56,667 nt of DNA from Segatella copri. Lineage in GTDB: Bacteria > Bacteroidota > Bacteroidia > Bacteroidales > Bacteroidaceae. Shown here in pieces: positions 42,110 through 51,338 of this stretch. Location: positions 1 through 56,667 of the forward strand of contig NZ_VZAD01000036.1 of NCBI RefSeq assembly GCF_009495355.1, in the 5' to 3' direction. A program made the translations under genes and the position numbers. The notes below the pieces were generated by a model. It ran no database searches and was not told where the DNA came from. It worked only from the letters and a program-made list of their open reading frames with translations. How positions within the stretch are numbered: position 1 is the stretch's first letter; each line of letters starts with the position of its first letter.

Positions 42110-43000
42110 ATGACACGACAACCATTGAAATTTGCGATATTTGGCAATGAGTACCAGGCCAAGAAGTCTACTTCGATAGAGAAGATCCTGGACTATTTAG
42201 CGCAGAAAGGCGCCGAAATCTATGTGGAGAATGCCTATTACGAGTTTCTCACCCGCAGTCAGCACATCGATGTGAAGGCGGCAGGAGTGTTCGAGGATTA
42301 TAACTTCGATGTGGATTATGTCATCTCCATGGGAGGCGACGGCACCTTCCTCAAGGCTGCCAGCAGAGTGGGAGCCAAGGGAACACCCATCATCGGTGTC
42401 AATATGGGGCGACTGGGCTTCCTGGCAGATGTGTTGCCTGGCGAGGTGGAGGCAGCCTTGGACAGCTTGTATGCCGGTGAGTGCCAGATAGAGGAACATG
42501 TCGTCATTCAGGTAGAGGCAGAGGGAGGTGTCTTGGCAGGCAATCCTTTTGCCCTTAACGATATTGCCGTGCTGAAGCGTGACGATGCGTCCATGATTTC
42601 TATTCGCACGCAGGTGGATGGAGAGTTTCTGGTTAACTACCAGGCTGACGGACTGATCGTGACCACTTCTACGGGCTCTACAGCCTACAACCTGTCGAAT
42701 GGCGGACCTATCATCATTCCCCAGAGCAGCAGCCTGTGTCTCACGCCCGTGGCTCCTCATAGTTTAAATATTCGTCCCGTCGTCATTAATGACACGGCAG
42801 AGATAACACTCGATGTGGAGAGCCGTAGCCACAACTACCTTGTTGCCATCGACGGACGCAGTGAGCGAATGACTGAAGGCACACGTCTCGTTATCCGCAA
42901 GGCTGCCCATACCATTAAAATAGTAAAACAGCGCAACCAGCGATACTTCTCCACTCTGAGAGAGAAGTTGATGTGGGGTGCCGATCAGAGAGGAAGATGA
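42110..43000 (+). CDS. nadK: NAD kinase
   Basis: Makes NADP from NAD and ATP. SMGGDGTFLKAASRV near residues 72-86 is the GGDG motif, and TGSTAYNLSNGGPIIIP near 190 is the second conserved motif. 296 aa is normal. It is divergent from the DJ-1 gene and 40 bp upstream of the ABC transporter gene. Confidence 0.96.
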   Translation: MTRQPLKFAIFGNEYQAKKSTSIEKILDYLAQKGAEIYVENAYYEFLTRSQHIDVKAAGVFEDYNFDVDYVISMGGDGTFLKAASRVGAKGTPIIGVNMGRLGFLADVLPGEVEAALDSLYAGECQIEEHVVIQVEAEGGVLAGNPFALNDIAVLKRDDASMISIRTQVDGEFLVNYQADGLIVTTSTGSTAYNLSNGGPIIIPQSSSLCLTPVAPHSLNIRPVVINDTAEITLDVESRSHNYLVAIDGRSERMTEGTRLVIRKAAHTIKIVKQRNQRYFSTLREKLMWGADQRGR

Positions 43001-43040
43001 ATTTAAGTGAAGAGTGAAGAACGAAGCGTGAAAAAATCAA

Positions 43041-44750
43041 ATGAAGAGATGGATGAAGATAATCAAGGTTCCCAAGTTCAAGTATGATGCCAAGACCCTG
43101 CTCAAGTGGCTTTGGCGTTCCTGGCGTGGCAACCGTCTGCAGGCTACGCTCAATGCTGTTGTCGGCTTGCTGTCTGTTGCTGTCAGTTTAGGACAGGTGT
43201 GGGCGGTGAAGCATGCCATCGATGTGGCTTCGCATGCCGTGCAGGGCAATATCTATTGGGCTGTGGCATTGATGGGTGGACTGATATTATGCGATTTCGC
43301 ACTCAACATCTCTGGCATCTGGATAAGAAACCTCCTGGGCATCAAGGCGCAGAACCGTATGCAGCAACGTATGCTCGACCGCATCCTTCGCTCGGAGTGG
43401 CAGGGCAGGGAGCGCCTTCATTCGGGTGATGTGCTCAACAGGCTTGAGGGGGATGTGTCGCAAGTGGTAGGCTTCCTTACCGAGACTATTCCAAGTACCT
43501 TGAGCGTCCTGGCGCTTTTCCTCAGCGCCTTCTTCTATCTCTTCTCCATGGATAAGCTCTTGTCGGTAGTCATCGTCGTTATGATTCCCATCTTCCTGGC
43601 TTTCAGCAAGGTGTATATGGGCAAGATGCGATTCCTGACCCGTCAGGTGCGCGATACCGACAGTAAGGTTCAGAGTGTGCTGCAGGAAACCATCCAGCAC
43701 CGCATGCTTATCAAGACCTTGGAGAGTAACAGCGTCATGGTGGAACGGTTGGAGAACACCCAGTGCGAGCTTCGCTCCAAAGTGGTGCGTAAGACCATAT
43801 TCAGCGTGTTCAGCAACTTGGTTCTTAACTTTGGCTTTGCCTTGGGCTATCTGGTGGCATTCCTTTGGGCTGCCGTGCGCATGAGTGCAGGCTCGCTTAC
43901 CTTTGGCGGCATGACTGCCTTTCTGCAGCTTGTCAACAAAATACAGGGTCCGGCACGCAACCTTGCCAAGCTGGTTCCTGCCTTTGTGGGGGTGTTTACT
44001 GCTGCCGAACGACTCATGGAGTTGGAGGAAAATCCATTGGAGGAACAGGGTGAGCCAATAGAGATAGACTCGCCTTGCGGCATTCGCCTTGAGGGAGTGA
44101 GTTATGCCTATAAGGAAGAGCAGTCTGAGGACGATTCAGCTTCCGATGCCCGCAATGTCATTCATCAGCTCGATTTCGATTTCACACCAGGCAGCTGTAC
44201 TGCTATCTTGGGTGAGACAGGTGCCGGCAAGACAACTCTTGTTCGCCTTATCCTGGCTCTGCTTCGTCCGCAGCAAGGTCAGCTCTCTATATATAATAAG
44301 GTGAAGAGTCAGACGCTCACTCCGCTTCATCGATGCAACTTTGTTTATGTGCCTCAGGGCAACACGCTGATGAGCGGAACTATCCGCGACAATCTGCGGT
44401 TGGGTAAGCTCGATGCTACTGATGAGGAGATGGTGGAGGCTCTGCATAAGAGTTGCGCCGACTTTGTGATGGAGTTGCCTGCAGGGTTGGATACTCTTTG
44501 CAGCGAACAGGGAGGAGGACTGAGTGAAGGACAGGCGCAGCGTATTGCCATAGCCCGCAGTCTGTTGCGCAATCGCAGCATCATGCTCTTCGATGAGGCT
44601 ACGAGTGCCCTTGACCCAGAAACCGAGCGCCAGCTGTTGCAGAACATCCTGTCTTCTCACGACAAGACCATTATCTTCATTACCCATCGTCCTGCTGTGG
44701 TCGACTATTGCGACCAGGTGCTCAGAATAGAGCGCACCAACAACAGTTGA
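43041..44750 (+). CDS. ABC transporter with fused membrane and ATPase domains
   Basis: 569-aa half-transporter of the MsbA/exporter type. Six helices lie in residues 25-310. The ATPase has Walker A ILGETGAGKTTLVRL near 395, signature LSEGQAQRIAIARS near 495 and Walker B IMLFDEATSALD. The Q-loop is VYVPQGNTLM. Substrate unknown; lipid or drug export is usual for this type. It is not part of the peptide island and has no C39 domain. Confidence 0.92.
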   Translation: MKRWMKIIKVPKFKYDAKTLLKWLWRSWRGNRLQATLNAVVGLLSVAVSLGQVWAVKHAIDVASHAVQGNIYWAVALMGGLILCDFALNISGIWIRNLLGIKAQNRMQQRMLDRILRSEWQGRERLHSGDVLNRLEGDVSQVVGFLTETIPSTLSVLALFLSAFFYLFSMDKLLSVVIVVMIPIFLAFSKVYMGKMRFLTRQVRDTDSKVQSVLQETIQHRMLIKTLESNSVMVERLENTQCELRSKVVRKTIFSVFSNLVLNFGFALGYLVAFLWAAVRMSAGSLTFGGMTAFLQLVNKIQGPARNLAKLVPAFVGVFTAAERLMELEENPLEEQGEPIEIDSPCGIRLEGVSYAYKEEQSEDDSASDARNVIHQLDFDFTPGSCTAILGETGAGKTTLVRLILALLRPQQGQLSIYNKVKSQTLTPLHRCNFVYVPQGNTLMSGTIRDNLRLGKLDATDEEMVEALHKSCADFVMELPAGLDTLCSEQGGGLSEGQAQRIAIARSLLRNRSIMLFDEATSALDPETERQLLQNILSSHDKTIIFITHRPAVVDYCDQVLRIERTNNS

Positions 44751-44761
44751 ATATTTCCTCT

Positions 44762-45709
44762 TCAAGAGTGAGGGTGACATAACCGAATGTCTTCTATGCT
44801 CAGTCCTGTGGCTTGGGAAATAATTTCCAAAGGAATGTTCTGTGAAAGCAGGTTGCGGGCTATTGCTTTTTTCTCTTCAGCTCTTCCCTCAGCTCTTCCT
44901 TCAACTCTTCCTTCAGCTCTTCCTTCAGCTCTTCCTTCAGCTCTTCCTTCAGCTCTTCCCTCAGCCAATCCTTCTAATTTAGCATTGCCAAGTACGTCAT
45001 TCTGAATCATGATGGCATTGATATGCTCGTCGTATGCGTGACGTTCTGCATCCGACATCTCGTAGTATTTTAGCTTCTCGCGAGCCTCTTGCAGACCTGG
45101 AGCTTTAGTGTCTGGAGAGATAACGCCATTCTTCAGATAGTTTACCCATTCTTCCAATGGTGATTTTGCCACTTTATTGAACTCGTTGACACGCACAAGG
45201 ATATAGGTAGGGAAAATCTCAGAAGGTGATTTTCTTACGATATTGTTCTTTTCCTTGGCACTTATCACGAGCTGGTCTTTCGTGTGCAGACCTGTAAAAT
45301 TGTTCTGTCCGATATAGATGTAGTCAGAACCTTTTCCGAGATCGAAGTACAAGATGCTGATAGAATATACCTTTTTCACCTCTTTATAGCTGTTGCCGAG
45401 GTTGATATGCTCAGTAATAGCTTTTGCTACTCCATAAAGAACTCGCTCTAAGTAGTACAGCTCACTTGTGTTTTGTATTTCCACAATGATAATTTCTCCC
45501 TTGCTGTTTCTGGCTTTTATATCAACGCGGTTGAACTTATCATCTTCTTTCTGCTGATTACTTTCACTTTCCAGTATTTCTATGATTTTTACTTCTTCAT
45601 TCAGAAATACGGTAAGGAATCCTTCCAAAACGTCAAAATTAGCTTTCTGACGGAGTAATCTTTTGATTGCCCAGTCGAAACGGATGTATCTATCTCTCAG
45701 TTCTGCCAT
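44762..45709 (-). CDS. Rpn family recombination-promoting nuclease
   Basis: 315-aa PD-(D/E)XK nuclease of the Rpn/YhgA-like group. The start MAELRDRYIRFDWAIKRLLR is the usual beginning, and RVDIKARNSKGEIIIVEIQN near residue 62 is the nuclease core (D...ExQ). SYKEVKKVYSISILYFDLG follows. The C-terminal third holds eight or so AEGR/VEGR tetrapeptide repeats, encoded by a 12-bp tandem repeat at 44875-44965, before a short helical end. A promoter-like dispersed repeat lies just upstream. Confidence 0.9.
   Translation of the reverse strand: MAELRDRYIRFDWAIKRLLRQKANFDVLEGFLTVFLNEEVKIIEILESESNQQKEDDKFNRVDIKARNSKGEIIIVEIQNTSELYYLERVLYGVAKAITEHINLGNSYKEVKKVYSISILYFDLGKGSDYIYIGQNNFTGLHTKDQLVISAKEKNNIVRKSPSEIFPTYILVRVNEFNKVAKSPLEEWVNYLKNGVISPDTKAPGLQEAREKLKYYEMSDAERHAYDEHINAIMIQNDVLGNAKLEGLAEGRAEGRAEGRAEGRAEGRVEGRAEGRAEEKKAIARNLLSQNIPLEIISQATGLSIEDIRLCHPHS
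44875..44965 (-). repeat. 12-bp coding tandem repeat in the Rpn gene
   Basis: Seven or eight copies of GAAGGAAGAGCT-type units (minus strand), encoding AEGR. Copy number could change by slippage without frameshift. Confidence 0.85.
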
Positions 45710-45739
45710 AATAAAACCTCCTTTTTGTTTAAATGATAA

Positions 45740-45837
45740 TTGCCGAGTGCAGGATATCTTATGCAAAGATAGCACCAACGAGCGCATTGAAAACTTGTTT
45801 TCAGATTGCCGAGTGCAGGATATCTTATGCAAAGATA
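45740..45837 (-). repeat. Dispersed promoter-like repeat upstream of the Rpn gene
   Basis: One and a half units of the family at 1534-1683: TTGCCGAGTGCAG, TGAAAACTTGTTTTCA palindrome and, on the minus strand, TATCTTTG twice, a perfect TAnnTTTG box. It ends 30 bp upstream of the ATG. Confidence 0.85.
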
Positions 45838-45917
45838 CATTTTTTCTCTTTTGCTTCCAAATGTTTTACCGAAAAAATGATATTTCTTCTTTTTCGGCTA
45901 TTTTACTCTATACGAAA

Positions 45918-45952
45918 AACTGGCGACCCTCGCATAACGTGAGCCGCCAGTT
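45918..45952 (-). terminator. Hairpin terminator of the alpha-amylase gene
   Basis: AACTGGCG pairs with CGCCAGTT, with an inner CTCGC/GTGAG pair. On the minus strand a T-run (CCAGTTTTTCG) follows. It lies 33 bp after the amylase stop codon. Confidence 0.75.
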
Positions 45953-45984
45953 GAATAGATGAATTATATGTTAGGTTTTTTTAT

Positions 45985-48000
45985 TTACTTGATAACTACC
46001 TTTTTGCCATGGTGGATATAGATGCCAGCCTGGTTAGGTTTCTGGTTCATTTTCATACCGCTGAGAGTGTACCAAGCATTATTGACGTTTTTGCCTGTAT
46101 TCTCGGTTATAGGCAAGTCGATACCTGTATCTATGTCTTTAGTAACATCCGTAACGATATACTGACCTTTACTATTCTTGTTAGGACCCACTTTGACAAA
46201 AATAGTTGAGTTGACTCCAATAAAGTCGACTGACTGAGTTTTCGCAGCCGTTCCTGCAGCATTAGGCTCGCAGAATACAAAGTTTATCAATCCGCCTTTC
46301 TGGGTGATGGTAAATTCTTTATAGTACCAATTCTTGTTGTCGATCGTCTTGGTCTGTGTGATGTTTACACCAGGCCACTCTGTACCCTCTGTAAAGTCTG
46401 TCATGCTGCTCCAGATGTGGAAGTTTACCTTTTTCCAGTTGGTGTCATCCGTATTAACATATACGGTAATGTTGTAAGGCTCGAAAGACTTGATGCTATA
46501 GTTGTAAGTGCGAATACCGCTTACAGTACCATTGATGAGCAGACCCACCTTCAGTGTGCAAGAACTGTTGATGTTGATAGATGTACCGCTTGCTACCTGT
46601 GCGCTTTTAGCTGTAGGGTCGATGCCATTGGTGGTGTAAACCAACTTAGCTGCGCTGTTCTGGCTTACTGCAGTGAGAGTCACTTTGAAGCCCTCCTCAT
46701 ATTCGCCTGAAGCCTTGTCTGCCCATGCTGTCTCTGAGTTGTTTGACAGATAGTACATGTAGTTTTTGCCAGAAAGGATGCGGGTGTATTCTGTTTTTGA
46801 TGGTGTTGCCATCATGCTTGGAATACCTACAACAACCAACAATTTGCGACCATTAGTACCAGATACTGCATTAGCAAAATACTGTGCGTTGTTAGTATAA
46901 TTGTTATAAGAACTTGTGTTGGTGATGCCTACTAATTTGCGGGCTTCTATCATGCTCTTCAGTTCATGCTCGTATGCTCTCCAGTGAGGCTGGAAGATAC
47001 AAGGCGTACCAGGCATGGCAATAAGGAATGCGTTGGCAGCAGGAATATATGCTGTAGGGATAGGGTCTGGATTGTTGCTCTTGTCTTCACGTACCTGGAT
47101 ATCGTGGTTTTCTACGAAGGTAACAGCATACTGACGATAAGAAGGATCAGACATCAGACTGCTGTTGTTCAGTTTTCTCCAGTCGTTGTATTTGATAGCA
47201 TCGGTCATGTTGTAATGGAATTGGAAGTCGAAGGCACCGCTCTTCTTGCCTGTTTTGTTGATCCAGTTCTTGATATTGCCTACACCATCCCAATACTCGC
47301 CTACGGAGTACTGAATACCTGTTGCTGTGTTGTAGTCGCCCACATGGCTTGCGTTGAAACCTTTTACCATGTCGTAGCGGAAGCCGATGTAGCCCAAGTC
47401 TTCTTTCAAGAATTTCAGATAAGCCTTAACTACTTTCTGTACGTTTGCGCTCTTGTGGTCCAAGTCACGGCAGTCTCCGAAGTCAGAGCCTTCATCGTTG
47501 TTGTTGCTGAGGCTGACACCTTCTTTTTGAGCTTGTGTTGCCGTTTTGCCACCATCGTCGTTTTTGCAGATGTCGGTAGGCAGCATCTGGTAGGTCACAC
47601 CCTTGTATGTTTCAGCAGGGAAAGTGAACCAACCCTCTGTATTCCGGTGGTTGACAACCACGTCGGCAATGGTTCCGATACCATTATCCTTAAATGTCTT
47701 GATCATGGAACGCAACTCGTCTTCTGTTCCGAAACTGGAGTTGTGATTGAAATAGTAATAAGGCTTATAGCCCATTACCTGTACGGTTTCAGCACATTTT
47801 CCGCTCTGAGGAACCCATACGAGGTCGATGAATCCTTTCAACTCTGAAGTTTGAGCTTCAAGGGTCTTCCATTGTGCATAGTCGTATGCATTCCAAGAGA
47901 ATCCCTGTAGCATCACTCCTTTGTAGTTTGCCGGCCATCCCTGTGCCGAAGCACTGATTACTGCCAATAGTGCAATAAGTGTCAAGTAAACTTTCTTCAT
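45985..48000 (-). CDS. Secreted GH13 alpha-amylase with C-terminal starch-binding module
   Basis: 671-aa enzyme that cuts alpha-1,4-glucan. The signal peptide is MKKVYLTLIALLAVISASAQ. GH13 regions are DVVVNHR (I), GFRYDMVKG (II, nucleophile Asp), SVGEYWDG (III, acid/base Glu) and FVENHD (IV, Asp). VMLQGFSWNAYD at the start resembles the plant/GH13_6-type layout. A CBM26-like module (HIWSSMTDFTEGTEWPG, near 530-620) and a short tail (GIYIHHGKKVVIK) end it. There is no lipobox, so it is not a SusG-type surface lipoprotein. The sus genes are 4.3 kb away. Confidence 0.93.
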   Translation of the reverse strand: MKKVYLTLIALLAVISASAQGWPANYKGVMLQGFSWNAYDYAQWKTLEAQTSELKGFIDLVWVPQSGKCAETVQVMGYKPYYYFNHNSSFGTEDELRSMIKTFKDNGIGTIADVVVNHRNTEGWFTFPAETYKGVTYQMLPTDICKNDDGGKTATQAQKEGVSLSNNNDEGSDFGDCRDLDHKSANVQKVVKAYLKFLKEDLGYIGFRYDMVKGFNASHVGDYNTATGIQYSVGEYWDGVGNIKNWINKTGKKSGAFDFQFHYNMTDAIKYNDWRKLNNSSLMSDPSYRQYAVTFVENHDIQVREDKSNNPDPIPTAYIPAANAFLIAMPGTPCIFQPHWRAYEHELKSMIEARKLVGITNTSSYNNYTNNAQYFANAVSGTNGRKLLVVVGIPSMMATPSKTEYTRILSGKNYMYYLSNNSETAWADKASGEYEEGFKVTLTAVSQNSAAKLVYTTNGIDPTAKSAQVASGTSININSSCTLKVGLLINGTVSGIRTYNYSIKSFEPYNITVYVNTDDTNWKKVNFHIWSSMTDFTEGTEWPGVNITQTKTIDNKNWYYKEFTITQKGGLINFVFCEPNAAGTAAKTQSVDFIGVNSTIFVKVGPNKNSKGQYIVTDVTKDIDTGIDLPITENTGKNVNNAWYTLSGMKMNQKPNQAGIYIHHGKKVVIK

Positions 48001-48463
48001 ATTCTTCTTGTTTTTTTGTTTTCGGTGGTAAAGTTATGATTTTCTTTTGTAGTGGCAATCTTTTCTTGACCTAAATCAAGCAAACGACTTGCGCAAACGT
48101 TTGCATTTTCTGTGCAAATTCATAGTATCTGTCATGACCTCAGTTCAGAATTATGTTGTTTCAGGAGGCGAAAAGCGATAAGCTCCTATTATTGGCGTAT
48201 TGCTTTTTTACTTAAATTTTGCCCCACACACCCTACCCTTCAGGGCGTGCCAACCGTACAGGTCGAAAGAATGCAGGGCATACAAAAAAGCGGTCTCTGA
48301 ATAGAAACCGCCTTTTCCTCGTAACCACCAAATGATGGTGCAGAATATGAACAATTAACAGCCAAATCGAGCGTTTTTCCTCCGATTTGGCTAAAGAATC
48401 GCTTGCGTTCTCAAATATTTTCCTTAAATTTGCAACACAATAAACAGCTAAAGAATATCAGTT
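48001..48463. other. Intergenic region with promoters, hairpin and repeat fragment
   Basis: No intact gene. It holds TTG-N19-TAACTTTA on the minus strand just upstream of the amylase, a fragment of the 200-bp palindrome family (CCTTCAGGGCGTG near 48238), a hairpin AAAAGCGGTCTC/GAAACCGCCTTTT (48286-48316) with T-runs on both strands, and TAAATTTG (48425-48432) upstream of the pseudogene. Confidence 0.65.
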
Positions 48464-48700
48464 ATGGAGCAAATAGTAGGCAGAAAGACAGAAATCACAC
48501 AGTTGACAGAATATTTTAATTCTGGCAAAGCAGAGTTTGTAGCAGTATATGGAAGAAGACGTGATTTTGTAGAAGAGACTGGTGTTCGGCATGGCATCTT
48601 GCCTACACTAATAACTACATTCGGCATCCGCCCCAATGCCCATTCAGCAATTGCACAAGTGCAACTGACAATGGATGACTTGTTTGATGATATGGGATAA
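48464..48700 (+). pseudogene. Internally deleted AAA ATPase (DUF234-type)
   Basis: The 78-codon frame begins MEQIVGRKTEITQLTEYFNS and AEFVAVYGRRR, the normal N-terminus of these ATPases (about 450 aa), then jumps straight to GILPTLITTFGIRPNAHSAI and QVQLTMDDLFDDM, the normal C-terminus. About 370 internal codons, including Walker A and B, are gone with the frame kept. It cannot bind ATP. Its promoter box (48425-48432) is still present. Confidence 0.85.
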
Positions 48701-48779
48701 TTGTTAAAAAACTTGAAAACATTTGGTTGTCTCGATAATTATTGCGTAATTTGCGCAACGTAAAAAGCGCAATAAGATT

Positions 48780-49904
48780 ATGGCAACAATTAACAACCCT
48801 TTCGTGATGTATGGATACAAAGGAGCAGAGTACTTTTGTGACCGTGAGAAAGAAACTGAGAAGATGATGACTTCGCTCCATAACGAGCGAAATATCACGC
48901 TTGTCGCACCTCGCCGTATGGGCAAAACTGGATTAATCCATCATGTCTTCCAACAGTTGGAAAAGCAATATGATGATGTGAAATGCTTCTACTTAGACAT
49001 ATTTGCCACCAAGAACTTGGAGCAGATGGTGCAACTCATGGCTTCGGAAATCATTGGGAAATTAGATACAATCTCTCAATCCGCCTTGCGTAAAGTACAG
49101 GAGTTCTTCAGCAGTTGGCGACCAACGCTAACAATTGACGAACTGACAGGCATTCCAACATTTTCTTTGGATTTGAAACCAAACGAGGGACGAGAAAGCT
49201 TGAAGCGAATCTTCGAGTACATGAAGCAATCTGGAAAGCGATGCTACGTGGCAATAGATGAGTTTCAACAAATCATGAACTATCCAGAGGATGGAGTGGA
49301 AGCATTGATACGTTCCTACATCCAATTCCTGCCCAATGTATATTTCGTATTTTCTGGCAGTCAACTGCACATGATGGAAGAGATGTTTTTGTCGGCGAAT
49401 CGCCCATTCTTCCAGAGTTCTCTTGTCATGTCACTACCATGTATCGCCGAGTCAAGATATCTATCATTTGCCAATCGTCTTTTGTCATCACAAAAACGAG
49501 AGGTAGATGTAGACACATTCACCTATATCTACTCGCAAGCCGACAGCGTAACTTGGTATGTACAAGCCATCCTACATGGTATTTACGAACATCGTGATGA
49601 GCAGATCAATAAGGACTTAGTGGATGAAGTGATTCAAGAGTTGATAGAGGAGCAAGCCATGGCATACCAAAACTATTGTGCATGGCTGACCGAAAACCAG
49701 CAGTTACTCTTGTTAGCAATTGCTAAGGAGCAAATAGTTTCCTCCCCACTTAGCCAACAGTTCATCATCACCCACCACCTACCTGCCACCAGCAGCGTAA
49801 AGACTGCCCTGAAGGCTCTTGTGGACAAGCAACTGATCAGCAAGACCCCAAAAGGCTTCTTTGTCAGCGACCGCTTCTTTGCGAAATGGCTGGCAAAAGG
49901 ATAA
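48780..49904 (+). CDS. AAA-type ATPase of the archaeal-ATPase group
   Basis: 374-aa P-loop ATPase. Walker A is APRRMGKTGLIHHV near residue 45, Walker B is CYVAIDEFQQI near 155, and the sensor region is YFVFSGSQLHMM. The C-terminal 110 residues form a winged-helix-like part (TALKALVDKQLISKTPKGFFV). The family is common and poorly understood in Bacteroidetes. The gene follows the deleted ATPase but is a different member (it starts INNPFVMYGYKGAEYFCDRE). Confidence 0.88.
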   Translation: MATINNPFVMYGYKGAEYFCDREKETEKMMTSLHNERNITLVAPRRMGKTGLIHHVFQQLEKQYDDVKCFYLDIFATKNLEQMVQLMASEIIGKLDTISQSALRKVQEFFSSWRPTLTIDELTGIPTFSLDLKPNEGRESLKRIFEYMKQSGKRCYVAIDEFQQIMNYPEDGVEALIRSYIQFLPNVYFVFSGSQLHMMEEMFLSANRPFFQSSLVMSLPCIAESRYLSFANRLLSSQKREVDVDTFTYIYSQADSVTWYVQAILHGIYEHRDEQINKDLVDEVIQELIEEQAMAYQNYCAWLTENQQLLLLAIAKEQIVSSPLSQQFIITHHLPATSSVKTALKALVDKQLISKTPKGFFVSDRFFAKWLAKG

Positions 49905-49985
49905 TAAAGCAAAAAATGAGGGTTTCCACAGAACATATAGTTCTTTCTGCCGATGGTTTACGATGAAATACTGGAGGAGAAAACG

Positions 49986-50024
49986 AAAATAGGCGGCTCC
50001 CGATATGTTCGAGAACCGTCTATT
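49986..50024 (-). terminator. Hairpin terminator, related copy at 51302
   Basis: AAAATAGGCGGCTCCCGATA then TGTTCGAGAACCGTCTATT can fold with ATAGGCGG pairing with CCGTCTAT; a T-run follows on the minus strand. A nearly identical sequence lies at 51302-51338. Confidence 0.7.
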
Positions 50025-50029
50025 GGATG

Positions 50030-51145
50030 TTATTCTTGATTCCATTCGTTGAGTCCCTTTTCGATTTCTTCAATGGAAGGAAGGTTGCTGCGAAAATCTT
50101 TCGGCAGAGCTTGACCTAATTCATAGTCGGATACACCAATTGGCTTATGTATATCACGAAGTGCATATTCTGCTTTTATTCTGTCTTTGGTCTTGCAGAG
50201 AAGCAGGCCGATAGTTTTGTTGTCGCCTTCTCTGCAAAGCGTGTCATCTATGGCAGAGCAATAGAAATTGAGCTTACCGATGTATTCGGGCATGAAGTCA
50301 GTGGCTTTCAATTCTATAACTAAATACCTGTGCATAAAGGTGTTATACATCAGCATATCGATATAATAGTCATCACCTGAGACCTCAATGTGATATTGTC
50401 TTCCCATAAAAGCGAAGCCAGCTCCCATTTCGACCAAGAATTTTTCGATATGTTTGATGAGCCCAATTTCGATGTCTCTTTCGTCATATTGGTCGGTGAA
50501 AGTGAGCATGTCGAAAATATAAGGGTCTTTCAACAATGATTTTACCTCTATTGCTTCTGTAGCAGGGAGCGTTGTGTCGAAGTTATTGGCGAGAGCGCCA
50601 TGCTTGCCATAATAATCGAGCTTGATGGCCTCAGCAAGATAGTCTTTGCTCCAATGCCCTGTAATGCATTGTACCATATACCAATAGCGAGCTTTGAGGT
50701 CTTTAACTCGTTGGAGTAAAATTATGTTATGAGTCCAATTTAAGTGCTTGATGGGTAATGTGTTTACATTATTTTTCAATTGCGCAACCGCTGGTTGCGC
50801 AATTGAAAAATATCCAACTTTAACCATGGTCAACTCCTTGTTGTACTCATTGTAAAACTGCATCATGCACTGCATGTTTCTTATGGAGAATCCTTTCCTC
50901 TCAGGATACTCATTCTTTAGATCTATAGATAGGCGCTGTAGAGTCTTCTTGCCCCAACCATCAGTCTCTTGGCTTTTGGTAAGCATTTCACCGATGTCCC
51001 AATTCATACGGAGCAACTCCTCGTTTGCTGCGTACATGGCTTTCTGTTGGGCAAAAGAAACACGATGCTTGATTTGTCTCAACAAAGATGGATAACCTTG
51101 GAAGTTTCCCATGCCTAATTCTTTTTGTTCAATTTCTTGTTTCAT
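50030..51145 (-). CDS. DUF1016/YhcG-type PD-(D/E)XK nuclease
   Basis: 371-aa protein. The N-terminal DUF1016 helical part has LLRMNWDIGEMLTKSQETDG and GFSIRNMQCMMQFYNEY, and the C-terminal nuclease domain has DYYIDMLMYNTFMHRYLVIE and LKATDFMPEYIGKLNFY (D...ExK). The start at 51145 is chosen because upstream codons only translate the dispersed repeat. Often found near restriction or defence genes; the role here is unknown. Confidence 0.9.
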   Translation of the reverse strand: MKQEIEQKELGMGNFQGYPSLLRQIKHRVSFAQQKAMYAANEELLRMNWDIGEMLTKSQETDGWGKKTLQRLSIDLKNEYPERKGFSIRNMQCMMQFYNEYNKELTMVKVGYFSIAQPAVAQLKNNVNTLPIKHLNWTHNIILLQRVKDLKARYWYMVQCITGHWSKDYLAEAIKLDYYGKHGALANNFDTTLPATEAIEVKSLLKDPYIFDMLTFTDQYDERDIEIGLIKHIEKFLVEMGAGFAFMGRQYHIEVSGDDYYIDMLMYNTFMHRYLVIELKATDFMPEYIGKLNFYCSAIDDTLCREGDNKTIGLLLCKTKDRIKAEYALRDIHKPIGVSDYELGQALPKDFRSNLPSIEEIEKGLNEWNQE

Positions 51146-51154
51146 ATAGAAGAT

Positions 51155-51246
51155 TGTTTGTTCCAATCTGCAAAGAAAATGCAAACGAGCGCAAAGAAAG
51201 CTTGCTTTCAATTTGCCGAGTGCAGCTTTTCTTCTGCAAAGATATG
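51155..51246 (-). repeat. Dispersed promoter-like repeat upstream of the DUF1016 gene
   Basis: Third member of the family: AAAGCTTGCTTT palindrome, GCCGAGTGCAG, and on the minus strand TTTCTTTG and TATCTTTG boxes. It ends about 10 bp before the ATG. Confidence 0.8.
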
Positions 51247-51338
51247 ATTTTTCCTCGTAACTTCCATGGTTTTTGGGGAAAATGTAGAGATGATGATAAA
51301 GAAAAATAGGCGGCTCCCAATATGTTTGAGAACCGCTT
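51246..51338. repeat. Paired intergenic repeat with hairpin
   Basis: The first 60 nt (CGTAACTTCCATGG, AAAATGTAGAGATGATGATA landmarks) match 52168-52233. The rest (51302-51338) matches the terminator at 49986-50024. It looks like a composite of two short repeat families. Confidence 0.7.

Noticed and set aside
43041..44750. ABC transporter as a second exporter of the peptide island
   Set aside because: It has no C39 domain, lies 7 kb from the island in core-type sequence, and follows nadK, a housekeeping gene.
46966..47847. Plus-strand frame of 293 codons in the amylase gene
   Set aside because: Antisense to a gene with all four GH13 motifs; Val/Cys-rich shadow translation.
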